From an uncultured Veillonella sp. (GTDB lineage Bacteria; Bacillota; Negativicutes; Veillonellales; Veillonellaceae): DNA of 6,043 nucleotides. The position numbers and the translations under genes were made by a program. The DNA lies in NCBI GenBank assembly GCA_937930265.1, contig CALGLI010000217.1, positions 1-6,043 of the forward strand, written 5' to 3'. Within the stretch, counting starts at the first letter, position 1. Each line of letters starts with the position of its first letter. The notes under the pieces are model-generated. The model saw only the letters and a program-made list of their open reading frames with translations. It did not search any database and was not told where the DNA came from. Shown piece by piece: positions 1 to 5,931 of the stretch.

Positions 1-90
1 TTTTGTCATAGTAAGACCAGATGGAATACATCCATATAAAAGAATACCATAACTATATATGAATGCGCCATGATACGATATATAAAGTAA

Positions 91-120
91 AAAACCCACA
101 GTCTAGCCACCGTGGGTTTT
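91..120. terminator. Probable bidirectional terminator after the toxin gene
   Basis: Perfect 9-bp arms, AAAACCCAC (91-99) and GTGGGTTTT (112-120), enclose a 12-base loop. On the minus strand the stem runs directly into six T residues (94-89). On the plus strand it is followed by a T-rich tail (TTTTTGTTGTTTT). It starts 67 bases past the toxin stop codon, so it is well placed to end the toxin-antitoxin transcript, and it may also stop transcription arriving from the other side. Positions 1-90, beyond it, hold no supportable gene. Confidence 0.8.
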
Positions 121-186
121 TGTTGTTTTATCTGAAGCTATCCAACTTCTAGTTTAATTATATCTGCCCCAGGAAATAGGTGCAAA

Positions 187-669
187 TTATAGGCTAAGTG
201 TACTGTTTTGTTTTGAAATAGTAAGCTTAATCTTCTTTTTTTGTTCTAGTTCTTTTTCAAAATATTGTAATGTACTATATTTTAAAAGAACCTTGCTATC
301 AGGAAGAGTAGGATGTAACTTGGCATGAGCAAACTTTTTAATAAAATGTTTAAATCGTTGCGTTACACGATAATCTTTTCCTTTCAATGCATTAAATTCA
401 TGGCGTCTAATAATTGGTGCATGCATTGTATCTATATCTTTTAATTCAATTGGAACGGCCTTAGTAAAATCTAATCCACAAAGTTCTTTTTTATTAGACC
501 AAAAAGCAAATTCATGATTGATATAAGACCGCAAAGGAACCGCCCATAGTTGATGGTTACAAGGAATCGTAAGTTGAACATAAGGACGATCTGATTTGCG
601 TAACATTTCAGGAAATTCAGATGAAGGATGTCGATTAAAATAATCCTTTGTTAAAAATATAAATTTCAT
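187..669 (-). CDS. Type III toxin-antitoxin system endoribonuclease toxin, ToxN/AbiQ superfamily (CptN/TenpN-like)
   Basis: This 160-residue protein looks like the RNase toxin of a type III toxin-antitoxin system, a sequence-preferring endoribonuclease that is held inactive by a repeated small RNA. Visible family features are an N-terminal MKFIFLTKDYF strand, RPY at 28-30, VPLRS at 44-48, CGLDFTKAV at 64-72, PIIRRHEF at 85-92, a GKDY turn at 97-100 and LLKYSTLQYFEKEL near the C-terminus. By family knowledge, the PLRS serine (Ser48) should correspond to the essential serine of the PLSS motif in ToxN/AbiQ; that alignment is by eye. A lysine-rich tail (about 142-160) extends past the usual end. 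An ATG at 681 is in frame, but GGGAGAA (679-673) is an ideal ribosome site for the ATG at 669, so the extra MGES would be encoded by the Shine-Dalgarno itself. The terminator and RNA repeats directly upstream strongly support the call. The CptN versus TenpN subfamily is unsettled. Confidence 0.88.
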   Translation of the reverse strand: MKFIFLTKDYFNRHPSSEFPEMLRKSDRPYVQLTIPCNHQLWAVPLRSYINHEFAFWSNKKELCGLDFTKAVPIELKDIDTMHAPIIRRHEFNALKGKDYRVTQRFKHFIKKFAHAKLHPTLPDSKVLLKYSTLQYFEKELEQKKKIKLTISKQNSTLSL

Positions 670-672
670 AGA

Positions 673-679
673 TTCTCCC
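673..679 (-). promoter_or_regulatory. Ribosome binding site that fixes the toxin start at 669
   Basis: GGGAGAA lies a few bases before the ATG at 669-667. The in-frame ATG at 681 lies just before this site, has only the terminator stem upstream, and lacks any Shine-Dalgarno of its own, so 669 is the better start. Confidence 0.75.
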
Positions 680-686
680 ATACGAT

Positions 687-714
687 AAAAGCCCCCTTAA
701 TTAAGGGGGCTTTT
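687..714 (-). terminator. Attenuating terminator between antitoxin RNA repeats and toxin gene
   Basis: The 28 bases form a perfect palindrome: AAAAGCCCCC and GGGGGCTTTT around TTAATTAA. The RNA can form a GC-rich hairpin ending in UUUU on the minus strand. It sits between the second repeat and the toxin Shine-Dalgarno, 18 bases before the ATG at 669. This is the standard place for the leaky terminator of type III systems, which makes antitoxin RNA exceed toxin mRNA. The U-tract is short (four) and is followed by AUCG, which fits partial rather than complete termination. Confidence 0.88.
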
Positions 715-720
715 CATCAA

Positions 721-768
721 TCGAGCTTTTTTTATTTAACGAGGCGCGCTCTACGACCTCATCAACAA
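721..768 (-). repeat. Antitoxin repeat unit 2 (toxin-proximal)
   Basis: This 48-base unit matches the adjacent upstream copy at 41 of 48 positions. On the minus strand, stem 1 pairs GAGG-U-CGU (760-753) with GCGCCUC (747-741), with U756 bulged and U753-G747 as a wobble. The loop bases GAGC (751-748) pair with GCUC (726-723). The linker between the two halves is A-rich (AAATAAAAAAA). Confidence 0.9.
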
Positions 769-816
769 TCAAGCCTTTTTTGTTTAACGAGGCGTGCTTT
801 ACGACCTCATCATCAT
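769..816 (-). repeat. Antitoxin repeat unit 1 (promoter-proximal)
   Basis: This is the first 48-base tandem unit on the transcript. Stem 1 pairs GAGG-U-CGU (808-801) with ACGCCUC (795-789), with U804 bulged. The loop bases AAGC (799-796) pair with GCUU (774-771). The linker between them is A-rich (AAACAAAAAA). It differs from unit 2 at seven positions, and all differences at paired positions preserve pairing. Confidence 0.9.
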
Positions 817-830
817 ACTTAATTGAAATG

Positions 831-863
831 CTGCGCATAAATAGTATACCAATTTATACGCAG
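831..863. repeat. Imperfect inverted repeat spanning the -10 box: possible operator
   Basis: On the minus strand CTGCGTATAAAT (863-852) and ATTTATGCGCAG (842-831) are inverted with 11 of 12 matches around a 9-base centre. That centre contains most of the -10 box and a GTATAC core. The dyad covers the spacer, the -10 region and the predicted start. It has no T-tract, so it does not look like a terminator. A binding site for a repressor is possible but no candidate regulator is in view. Confidence 0.5.
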
Positions 864-871
864 TCTTTCAA
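843..871 (-). promoter_or_regulatory. Sigma70-type promoter of the toxin-antitoxin locus
   Basis: On the minus strand a -35 box TTGAAA (871-866, 5 of 6 consensus) and a -10 box TATACT (848-843, 5 of 6) are separated by exactly 17 bases. The -35 box begins five bases past the stop codon of the preceding transfer gene, so the module carries its own promoter at the operon's end. The predicted start near 836 is about 20 bases before the first repeat. Confidence 0.82.
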
Positions 872-875
872 CATC

Positions 876-1715
876 TTAAAATTCTACAAACCCCCTACCA
901 GGCTTAGAATCAGCATCCATGCGTTTCAAGTCAGTTATTTCTTTTTCAGTACGTTGTTCTGGATCGGACGTAACTTGAAAATCAGCTGCTCTACGTTTAT
1001 TAGCAGCAGCTTCATTTTCCGCTTGAATGATTTTTTCTTGTAATTCTTTATTAAGTTCACTAGCTCTAGTTTTTGTTGTTTGTAATGTTGTATCCGTTCT
1101 AGTAGCATCTATTTCATTATTGACCTCTTGAATATCAAGAAGTCCTTTGGTATTTTTACCTAATTTTTGTAATGATTGAATAACAGAGTTATTAGCATCA
1201 GCAATAGCCGATAGTCCAGTTGCCATTTTTTGAGATTCTAAATTAGCTTTAGAAATAATATTATTATTTTGAATTTTCTTATTCATATAATCAGTCTGAT
1301 AATGAATTGCTTCTTTAGAATACTCTATTTCTGACCATCCTTTATCAGGATGATCAAAATCTAAATGAATAAGACTATCGGACATTTTCATTACTGAATT
1401 GATATTAGAACGAAGTGCATCAACACTTTTCATAGCTGTATTCAGTGAGGACTTAACACTATTCATAGCCTGTTGAGCTTGTTTAACCGTATCAATACTA
1501 TGTTGTAATTTAGCTTTAATTTGTTCTAATTTATCTTGTTCTTTTTTTACCCATTCAACAACCTGTTTATATCGAGATGAATCATGTACATTACCACCTC
1601 TAAAATGGAATTTTGCTTCTGCTACAGGTGTTTGAATGATATTTAAAAAAGAAAACATTAATGTAGTAGATACAATCACTTTAGCTATTTTTCGCATTTT
1701 CCCATTGGTTAACAA
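876..1715 (-). CDS. Second TrbJ/VirB5-like secreted coiled-coil protein of the transfer operon
   Basis: This 279-residue protein has a signal peptide (basic RKIAK, hydrophobic core about 13-28, likely cleavage after AEA at 34) followed by mostly helical, heptad-rich sequence: coils at about 48-112 and 214-265, and a middle segment at 136-200. It parallels the TrbJ-like protein at 5931-5059 in layout and sequence: both begin MLxNGKM(K/R), and YMNKKIQNNN here matches YINAQVQQNN there. By family knowledge, TrbJ/VirB5 proteins are periplasmic or pilus-tip components needed for mating contact. The chosen start is TTG at 1715, because AAGGGGTG (1730-1723) lies seven bases before it and the leader is shared with the paralogue. 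An ATG at 1697 is possible but has only GGGA nearby. It overlaps the preceding signal peptidase gene by 35 bases, suggesting coupled translation. It is the last transfer gene here. Confidence 0.68.
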   Translation of the reverse strand: MLTNGKMRKIAKVIVSTTLMFSFLNIIQTPVAEAKFHFRGGNVHDSSRYKQVVEWVKKEQDKLEQIKAKLQHSIDTVKQAQQAMNSVKSSLNTAMKSVDALRSNINSVMKMSDSLIHLDFDHPDKGWSEIEYSKEAIHYQTDYMNKKIQNNNIISKANLESQKMATGLSAIADANNSVIQSLQKLGKNTKGLLDIQEVNNEIDATRTDTTLQTTKTRASELNKELQEKIIQAENEAAANKRRAADFQVTSDPEQRTEKEITDLKRMDADSKPGRGFVEF

Positions 1716-2274
1716 ATTCAGTCACCCCTTCTCCAAATAACCAAATTGGTGTAACTACGGCTTGAATCTCATCTCGCTTAACAGGGCCAAAATAACGACT
1801 ATCATAACTACGAGTAGGAACATTAGCTACAAAATATTCATCACTAGACAACGTATACACGCCGTTTTGTAAATGTTGTAATGGCATACCATTGGATGTA
1901 TACGATAATGTGGGATATGATTCTGCATTAATTTGAACATTATGTTCTGTAACAGTCATTATATCGCCAGGCATTCCTGCAATATGTTTTAATAACAATT
2001 GCGGAGGACGTTTTGTTCCATAAAATTGTTCCAATCTATGATTTTCTTTAACCATAACCAATGCATTAGGTTTTAATTCTTGATTATGTGAAACCACATA
2101 TACACCCATAGGCGCTGACGTCGTTATATTGACATAAAACGGACTATGAACAAGTCCATAACCAACACAAATATTAAATGTAATAAGGAGAACGATAGCA
2201 ACGAAAAATATTTTATCCCTTCGTTTCCAATCCTTTATAGAACGTTTTGGTTTTAAATTAGATAACCATTTCAT
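1681..2274 (-). CDS. traF: TraF-type conjugative transfer signal peptidase (S26 family)
   Basis: This 197-residue membrane protease has one N-terminal transmembrane helix (about 22-42) and an extracytoplasmic catalytic domain. The S26 motifs are clear: TTSAPMGVY at 51-59 with nucleophile Ser53, LLLKHIAGMPGD at 93-104 with the general-base Lys96 and the PGD turn, and RSYDSRYFGPV at 155-165, the conserved SxDSRYFGP box. In RP4, TraF trims the pilin TrbC and joins its ends to make a cyclic pilin. This protein may do the same or mature other transfer proteins; no pilin gene is in the window. The start at 2274 has an exact AAAGGAGG site (2289-2282) that begins directly after the stop codon of the preceding gene. 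Its 3' end overlaps the next gene. An ordinary type I leader peptidase is less likely because of the short size and trb context. Confidence 0.9.
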   Translation of the reverse strand: MKWLSNLKPKRSIKDWKRRDKIFFVAIVLLITFNICVGYGLVHSPFYVNITTSAPMGVYVVSHNQELKPNALVMVKENHRLEQFYGTKRPPQLLLKHIAGMPGDIMTVTEHNVQINAESYPTLSYTSNGMPLQHLQNGVYTLSSDEYFVANVPTRSYDSRYFGPVKRDEIQAVVTPIWLFGEGVTEFVNQWENAKNS

Positions 2275-2289
2275 AAAGGAGCCTCCTTT
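2275..2289 (-). promoter_or_regulatory. Self-complementary ribosome binding site of the signal peptidase gene
   Basis: The 15 bases between the TrbL-like stop codon and the traF ATG read AAAGGAGGCTCCTTT, a perfect odd palindrome with 7-base arms. The mRNA could form a small hairpin (AAAGG with CCTTT, 5-base loop) that would partly hide the Shine-Dalgarno until a ribosome finishing the upstream gene opens it. The sequence is plain; the regulatory role is a guess. Confidence 0.45.
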
Positions 2290-3768
2290 CTATAATTTAG
2301 CTGATACTTGTAAACCATCAGCAATTCGATTAGGCAATAAAACACCAACAACTACTACCACTACAACGAATAGTAAAGCACCTAATATACCAAATATATC
2401 TGTAGGATCGTAGGTATATACTTCCATAGCCTTTTTCATAATAGAAAAGATAAGACCAATACACATTAATCGAATTGTTCCTGTAATTAGATGGCTCATC
2501 ATACCTTCTGGAATAAAACTTGTCGGCTTTAAACCTGCAAAACTTATACTAAATACAGTAAATACAGCTGACATATAAAATTCCAAATACACGACTAAAA
2601 TTGAAAAAATCAATATGATAATCAAGATTAATCCCATATAAGTAGCAAACATATTTAATAAGAATAACCCCATATGATTAATCATATCTAACGCAGTCAC
2701 TTTTCCAAGCCAAGTCATAGAAGGATTAAGGAATGAAATAAAATGTTGTAATTGTTGATCTGGTGCCGTTATATCACCAATGGCATTAGCTGTATCTGGT
2801 GAAAACGTAGCATATGACCATTTTGCAGTACCAATAAATACTTTATTGACAATAAATTGCCAACTTTCAATAAGAATTGTTAAAAATCCATATTTAACAA
2901 TTCGTTGAGCTGCACCAGTCCAAAATGCTGAATCAAGTTGACCTGTAATCGTAGGCCCACGCCATGCAAACATTGAAAAATCAATAATAGCCAATACAGC
3001 TAATAAAGGTAACGATACTTGAATTAAACTTTTAATAGCAATTACACACCCATCCACAATAGAATCAACAATTGTTCTAATAGATGAACCCAATTTATAG
3101 ATATAGGAAAAATCTAATCCTAAAGGACGATTAAGTACACTATTCATGCTAAAGTAGTTGATGATTGAAGAAACACCTGCTTGATAACCTACACCAGGAT
3201 CACCTGTTTTTAAACGGTTATAATTAGCAATAAAATTATTCATGTGTTCCACAATTGCAGGAATACTAAGATTACCCATATTACCTGCACCACCGTTATA
3301 CCCTGTATAAGCAATAGCAGGATCACCATTAGCAGCTTGCAGCATTTTAGCATAGTAATATACCGAGCCATGAATATTTTGAGTTAAATCATAAATATCA
3401 TCTTGCGAATTTAAATCATAATCTGGCCAATATTCATAACTCAATTGCCCCAAACCGAATCCTAAGCCATCTCCAGCAGCTTGCATTCTCCAACTCGATT
3501 CAGTTTCAAACATAGCCAAAACAGCTGTTTTATCATAAATACCATATTTATCAGCTTCTTCCCAGATGCGATCAACAACATAATGAGGGTCTACATCTGC
3601 ATCAGTATATCTTGAAACATAATCATAAGCCAGTTCTTTACTAGTCCCAATATCAACATGATTATTAGCAGTTAGTGCATACGCTGTATTGTAATTGAGT
3701 ATCATCATGAGTGTAAAACAAACACCCATGATGATACGTTGTAATGTAATATGTATATTATTATTCAT
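2290..3768 (-). CDS. Lytic transglycosylase-TrbL/VirB6 fusion membrane protein
   Basis: This 492-residue protein combines two transfer functions. Residues 1-31 are a signal peptide ending AYA. Residues about 45-185 form an SLT/GH23 lytic transglycosylase domain: FETESSW at 87-93, with probable catalytic Glu90 in the Glu-Ser pair; GFGLGQL at 103-109, in place of the usual GLMQ motif; and AYTGYNGG at 153-160, the AYNAG-like motif. Residues about 225-480 hold several hydrophobic helices (near 240-265, 287-310, 365-405, 428-445 and 459-479). The stretch LEFYMS (395-400) through the next helix matches VEFYLT in the adjacent TrbL protein. It lacks that protein's Ala/Gly/Ser-rich tail. By family knowledge, VirB1-type enzymes open peptidoglycan for the secretion machine and VirB6/TrbL forms the inner-membrane channel. 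AAGGTGAT lies seven bases before the ATG and overlaps the upstream stop. A single uninterrupted frame argues against a sequencing artefact. Confidence 0.83.
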   Translation of the reverse strand: MNNNIHITLQRIIMGVCFTLMMILNYNTAYALTANNHVDIGTSKELAYDYVSRYTDADVDPHYVVDRIWEEADKYGIYDKTAVLAMFETESSWRMQAAGDGLGFGLGQLSYEYWPDYDLNSQDDIYDLTQNIHGSVYYYAKMLQAANGDPAIAYTGYNGGAGNMGNLSIPAIVEHMNNFIANYNRLKTGDPGVGYQAGVSSIINYFSMNSVLNRPLGLDFSYIYKLGSSIRTIVDSIVDGCVIAIKSLIQVSLPLLAVLAIIDFSMFAWRGPTITGQLDSAFWTGAAQRIVKYGFLTILIESWQFIVNKVFIGTAKWSYATFSPDTANAIGDITAPDQQLQHFISFLNPSMTWLGKVTALDMINHMGLFLLNMFATYMGLILIIILIFSILVVYLEFYMSAVFTVFSISFAGLKPTSFIPEGMMSHLITGTIRLMCIGLIFSIMKKAMEVYTYDPTDIFGILGALLFVVVVVVVGVLLPNRIADGLQVSAKL

Positions 3769-3779
3769 AAGCTATCACC

Positions 3780-5048
3780 TTATGAACGCTTATAACCGTT
3801 AAGATGGGACAATCTTCTGGAAATAGTAGAAGCTGTGTTTTCACGAGCAACTGCATTTAAGAATGTATTCTTAGCTGCATTTATTTGATGACGGTAAGCA
3901 CCTTTAGTAACAGTACCTAAATGACTAGCGGTACCTCTCATTGAATTAAAAATAGCACCTCTAACAGTATTTGAACTTGCAGCAGCTACGCCACCTGCAC
4001 GAATAGCATCACCACTAATACGAGAAGCGTTAGCCATTCCTCTAAAAGCGGCTGCACTACCTGCACCCATAAATCTAGTAGTCATAGCACCTGCTCCTGC
4101 AGCAGTAGCAGCAGATTGTACTACGCCTGCAGCAGATGCGCCCATAGATGGCGTACCACTTAACATACCAGAAATAAGACTAGGTAATTTCCAAATTAAG
4201 AAAGCATACATACACGCTTGTAATACGGCTTCAAACAATTTTCCATAATCGTCATTTGTAATCGCATCCATTTTGCTAATCATCGTAGACATAAGACCAA
4301 GAAGGAATATCATGATCATCAGCTTAACGCCAAAATTGACAACAGCACCTAATGCTTTCTGACTAATAAATGACGTATGACTATTAACACCAAACGGCAA
4401 TAAGATAATAGATAAAGCCGTTGTTAAATAGAACTCAACGAAACAAAGAAGAACATTTAATGCAATAAAGGCAAAGGCAATAAAGATAGCTAATGCAAGA
4501 ATAATTTTGATAATTCTTCCTGGAATAGCAGCAATAGATTCGCCTAATCCAGAAAATGGATTAGCACTTTTAGGTTTGCTATCAGCTAACATTTTTTCAG
4601 CATCCTTATTAAGATTACCATTACTATCATAATAAGGAACTCCAGATTTCGCCGTTTCTCCATCGGCCATTGGAATGTCATATATTGCATTATTCCAAAG
4701 TCGATACATCTTCTTTGTGCCTTCTACCATAATTGAGGAAGGCTTTGTTGCGGTTTGATGGGCGGAAGCAATTTGGCCAACTTTAACGAATGTATCTTCT
4801 ACAGCCGTAGTAATAGGCCCCCAATTAAGGATTAAAATTACAAAAAAGCCAATTTTAATCACTTTTCCCATGATTTCCCGTACCCGCATCTCGCCAAAGT
4901 ACAGGCCCCACATAGCGGTTACATCTAAAATACCAAGAACAGTAACTAAACCTAACGCAGCAGGCTTTAAGTTAACCATTCCTGTTACAGATGCATTTCT
5001 AAATGTATCTAATAATTGGTTTAGAAATGCGAATTGAACACCATCCAT
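3780..5048 (-). CDS. trbL: P-type conjugative transfer protein TrbL (VirB6 family)
   Basis: This 422-residue polytopic inner-membrane protein is the presumed channel component of the mating apparatus. The N-terminus (MDGVQFAFLNQLLDTFRN) is TrbL-like. Hydrophobic segments lie near 28-50, 63-80, 177-202, 204-222, 236-257 and 272-292, with a soluble loop at about 82-175. VEFYLTT (204-210) and LPSLISGMLSGTPSMGASA (288-306) fit the TrbL family. The tail from about 300 is rich in Ala, Gly and Ser with scattered Arg and Lys, as is typical of TrbL. The start is secure: AGGAGGG (5060-5054) lies five bases before the ATG and overlaps the TAG stop of the preceding trbJ gene, suggesting coupling. It precedes a second TrbL-like gene after an 11-base gap. 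The length is within the usual TrbL range. Confidence 0.9.
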   Translation of the reverse strand: MDGVQFAFLNQLLDTFRNASVTGMVNLKPAALGLVTVLGILDVTAMWGLYFGEMRVREIMGKVIKIGFFVILILNWGPITTAVEDTFVKVGQIASAHQTATKPSSIMVEGTKKMYRLWNNAIYDIPMADGETAKSGVPYYDSNGNLNKDAEKMLADSKPKSANPFSGLGESIAAIPGRIIKIILALAIFIAFAFIALNVLLCFVEFYLTTALSIILLPFGVNSHTSFISQKALGAVVNFGVKLMIMIFLLGLMSTMISKMDAITNDDYGKLFEAVLQACMYAFLIWKLPSLISGMLSGTPSMGASAAGVVQSAATAAGAGAMTTRFMGAGSAAAFRGMANASRISGDAIRAGGVAAASSNTVRGAIFNSMRGTASHLGTVTKGAYRHQINAAKNTFLNAVARENTASTISRRLSHLNGYKRS

Positions 5049-5058
5049 GTAAACCCTC

Positions 5059-5931
5059 CTATTTCCATAGAGATTTCATCAATTGAGATCTCGATTCATA
5101 GCCATTAGGAAGATCGTCCATAGACCCCTTCATATTGACAACGGATTCACTAAATTTCTTTGCAGCTGCAAAGTTAAATTCAGCCCTATTAGCATCTTGT
5201 TGCTGTTTAGCTTGTGATTCCATATTTTGATTAGTTACTTGAATAGCGGTAAGTTTACTATTAAATCCTTCAATTCTAGCTGTTACAGCATTAATTTCAG
5301 CATTGATTTTAGCTAAATCACGTTGCCCTTCTGTATGACGAGCTTGTTCACGAAGTTGCTTTAATTCATCTTCCGCTTGTGATAATCCCGCCATAATAGC
5401 TTGTGTTTCAGTTACAGCTTCTTTGTTATTTTGTTGCACTTGTGCATTGATATAGGAATTAGAACCTTGTAAAGCGCTATATGTTAAATTTTTAGGGTTT
5501 AAACCAGATAATGACTGGAATGTTTTATTCCATTTTTCTTCTGTTTCTTTAGCCACATTTTGAATATCTTTAACAGGGCTTAATAGGCCTTTAAATGAGG
5601 ATTGTGTATTCTTAATAACACCATCGACTGCATTACGAGTACCATCAACGGCTGATAATACTTTTTTAGCATTATCAGACACGTCTTTCATGGATTGTGT
5701 AACAATAGATAAATGTTGTTTTGCAAGATTTACCTGTTCGTTTAATTTTTCAATTTGTTTCGCTGTATTTTCAATGACTTTAACCGTTTTAGCAATGTTT
5801 TGAGCATCAATAACAGGATATGCAGCGTGTACAGAATACGTAGTCAATACAAATGCGCCAGGAATTAACATAACAGCAAGCAACTTTTTTGAACGAGGAA
5901 GAACTGATTTCATTTTTCCATTATCCAACAT
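5059..5931 (-). CDS. trbJ: P-type conjugative transfer protein TrbJ (VirB5-like)
   Basis: This 290-residue secreted protein has a signal peptide (basic KSVLPRSKK, hydrophobic 17-31, likely cleavage after VHA at 36) and a largely alpha-helical mature part with coiled-coil character at about 45-110 and 165-250. TrbJ and VirB5 proteins act in the periplasm or at the pilus tip and are needed for mating-pair formation. There is no lipobox cysteine. The order trbJ then trbL is the conserved trb order and supports the name, since the sequence alone is low-complexity helical. The start at 5931 is firm: AAAGGAG (5942-5936) precedes ATG with four to five bases between. It overlaps the end of the upstream gene by 11 bases and is followed after ten bases by trbL. 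A second gene with the same layout ends the operon (1715-876). Confidence 0.82.
   Translation of the reverse strand: MLDNGKMKSVLPRSKKLLAVMLIPGAFVLTTYSVHAAYPVIDAQNIAKTVKVIENTAKQIEKLNEQVNLAKQHLSIVTQSMKDVSDNAKKVLSAVDGTRNAVDGVIKNTQSSFKGLLSPVKDIQNVAKETEEKWNKTFQSLSGLNPKNLTYSALQGSNSYINAQVQQNNKEAVTETQAIMAGLSQAEDELKQLREQARHTEGQRDLAKINAEINAVTARIEGFNSKLTAIQVTNQNMESQAKQQQDANRAEFNFAAAKKFSESVVNMKGSMDDLPNGYESRSQLMKSLWK

Larger units (their letters stand above)
687..836 (-). ncRNA. Type III antitoxin RNA (ToxI/CptI/TenpI-like), predicted primary transcript
   Basis: The predicted transcript runs from about 836 (seven bases past the -10 box) to the terminator hairpin. It contains a leader of about 20 bases, two 48-base repeats (816-769 and 768-721), and a 7-base start of a third copy (TTGATGA, 720-714) that runs into the terminator. 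In known type III systems the toxin cuts such a precursor into single-repeat RNAs, which wrap around the toxin and block it. Here each repeat can form a pseudoknot: stem 1 is GAGG-U-CGU with ACGCCUC (GCGCCUC in the second copy), and stem 2 pairs AAGC with GCUU in the first copy and GAGC with GCUC in the second. The 5' end is inferred from the promoter. The cleavage site cannot be placed, but the linker between pseudoknots (about 770-761) is the likely region. Confidence 0.85.

Noticed and set aside
3..31. Plus-strand promoter-like TTGTCA, 17 bases, ATACAT at the window edge
   Set aside because: The -10 match is poor and no plus-strand gene follows before the terminator at 91-120.
6..71. Minus-strand frame of 21 codons encoding a hydrophobic peptide (MAHSYIVMVFFYMDVFHLVL), which resembles a small type I toxin
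   Set aside because: There is no Shine-Dalgarno, the peptide is very short, it lacks charged ends, and it lies downstream of a terminator without a clear promoter. Chance is the simplest explanation.
670..681. Longer toxin start at the ATG at 681
   Set aside because: The added residues MGES are encoded by the Shine-Dalgarno of the ATG at 669, and the upstream ATG has only the terminator hairpin before it.
721..816. CRISPR array reading of the tandem repeats
   Set aside because: There are only two units, they are contiguous with no unique spacers, and the whole 48-base unit repeats. The fold and the neighbouring toxin fit an RNA antitoxin.
831..863. Terminator of the transfer operon
   Set aside because: The inverted repeat has a 9-base centre, AT-rich inner arms and no T-tract on the minus strand, and it coincides with a good promoter. 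Transfer-operon transcripts may instead end at 687-714.
780..1043. Plus-strand open frame of 87 codons
   Set aside because: It lies antisense to the antitoxin repeats, the promoter and the end of the second trbJ-like gene. It has no Shine-Dalgarno, and its phenylalanine- and serine-rich composition is what the reverse of AT-rich, lysine-rich code would give.
2340..2380. Short-period repeat in DNA (runs based on ACT/ACC triplets)
   Set aside because: It encodes the VVVVVVV stretch of the last membrane helix of the fusion protein, so it is explained by coding.
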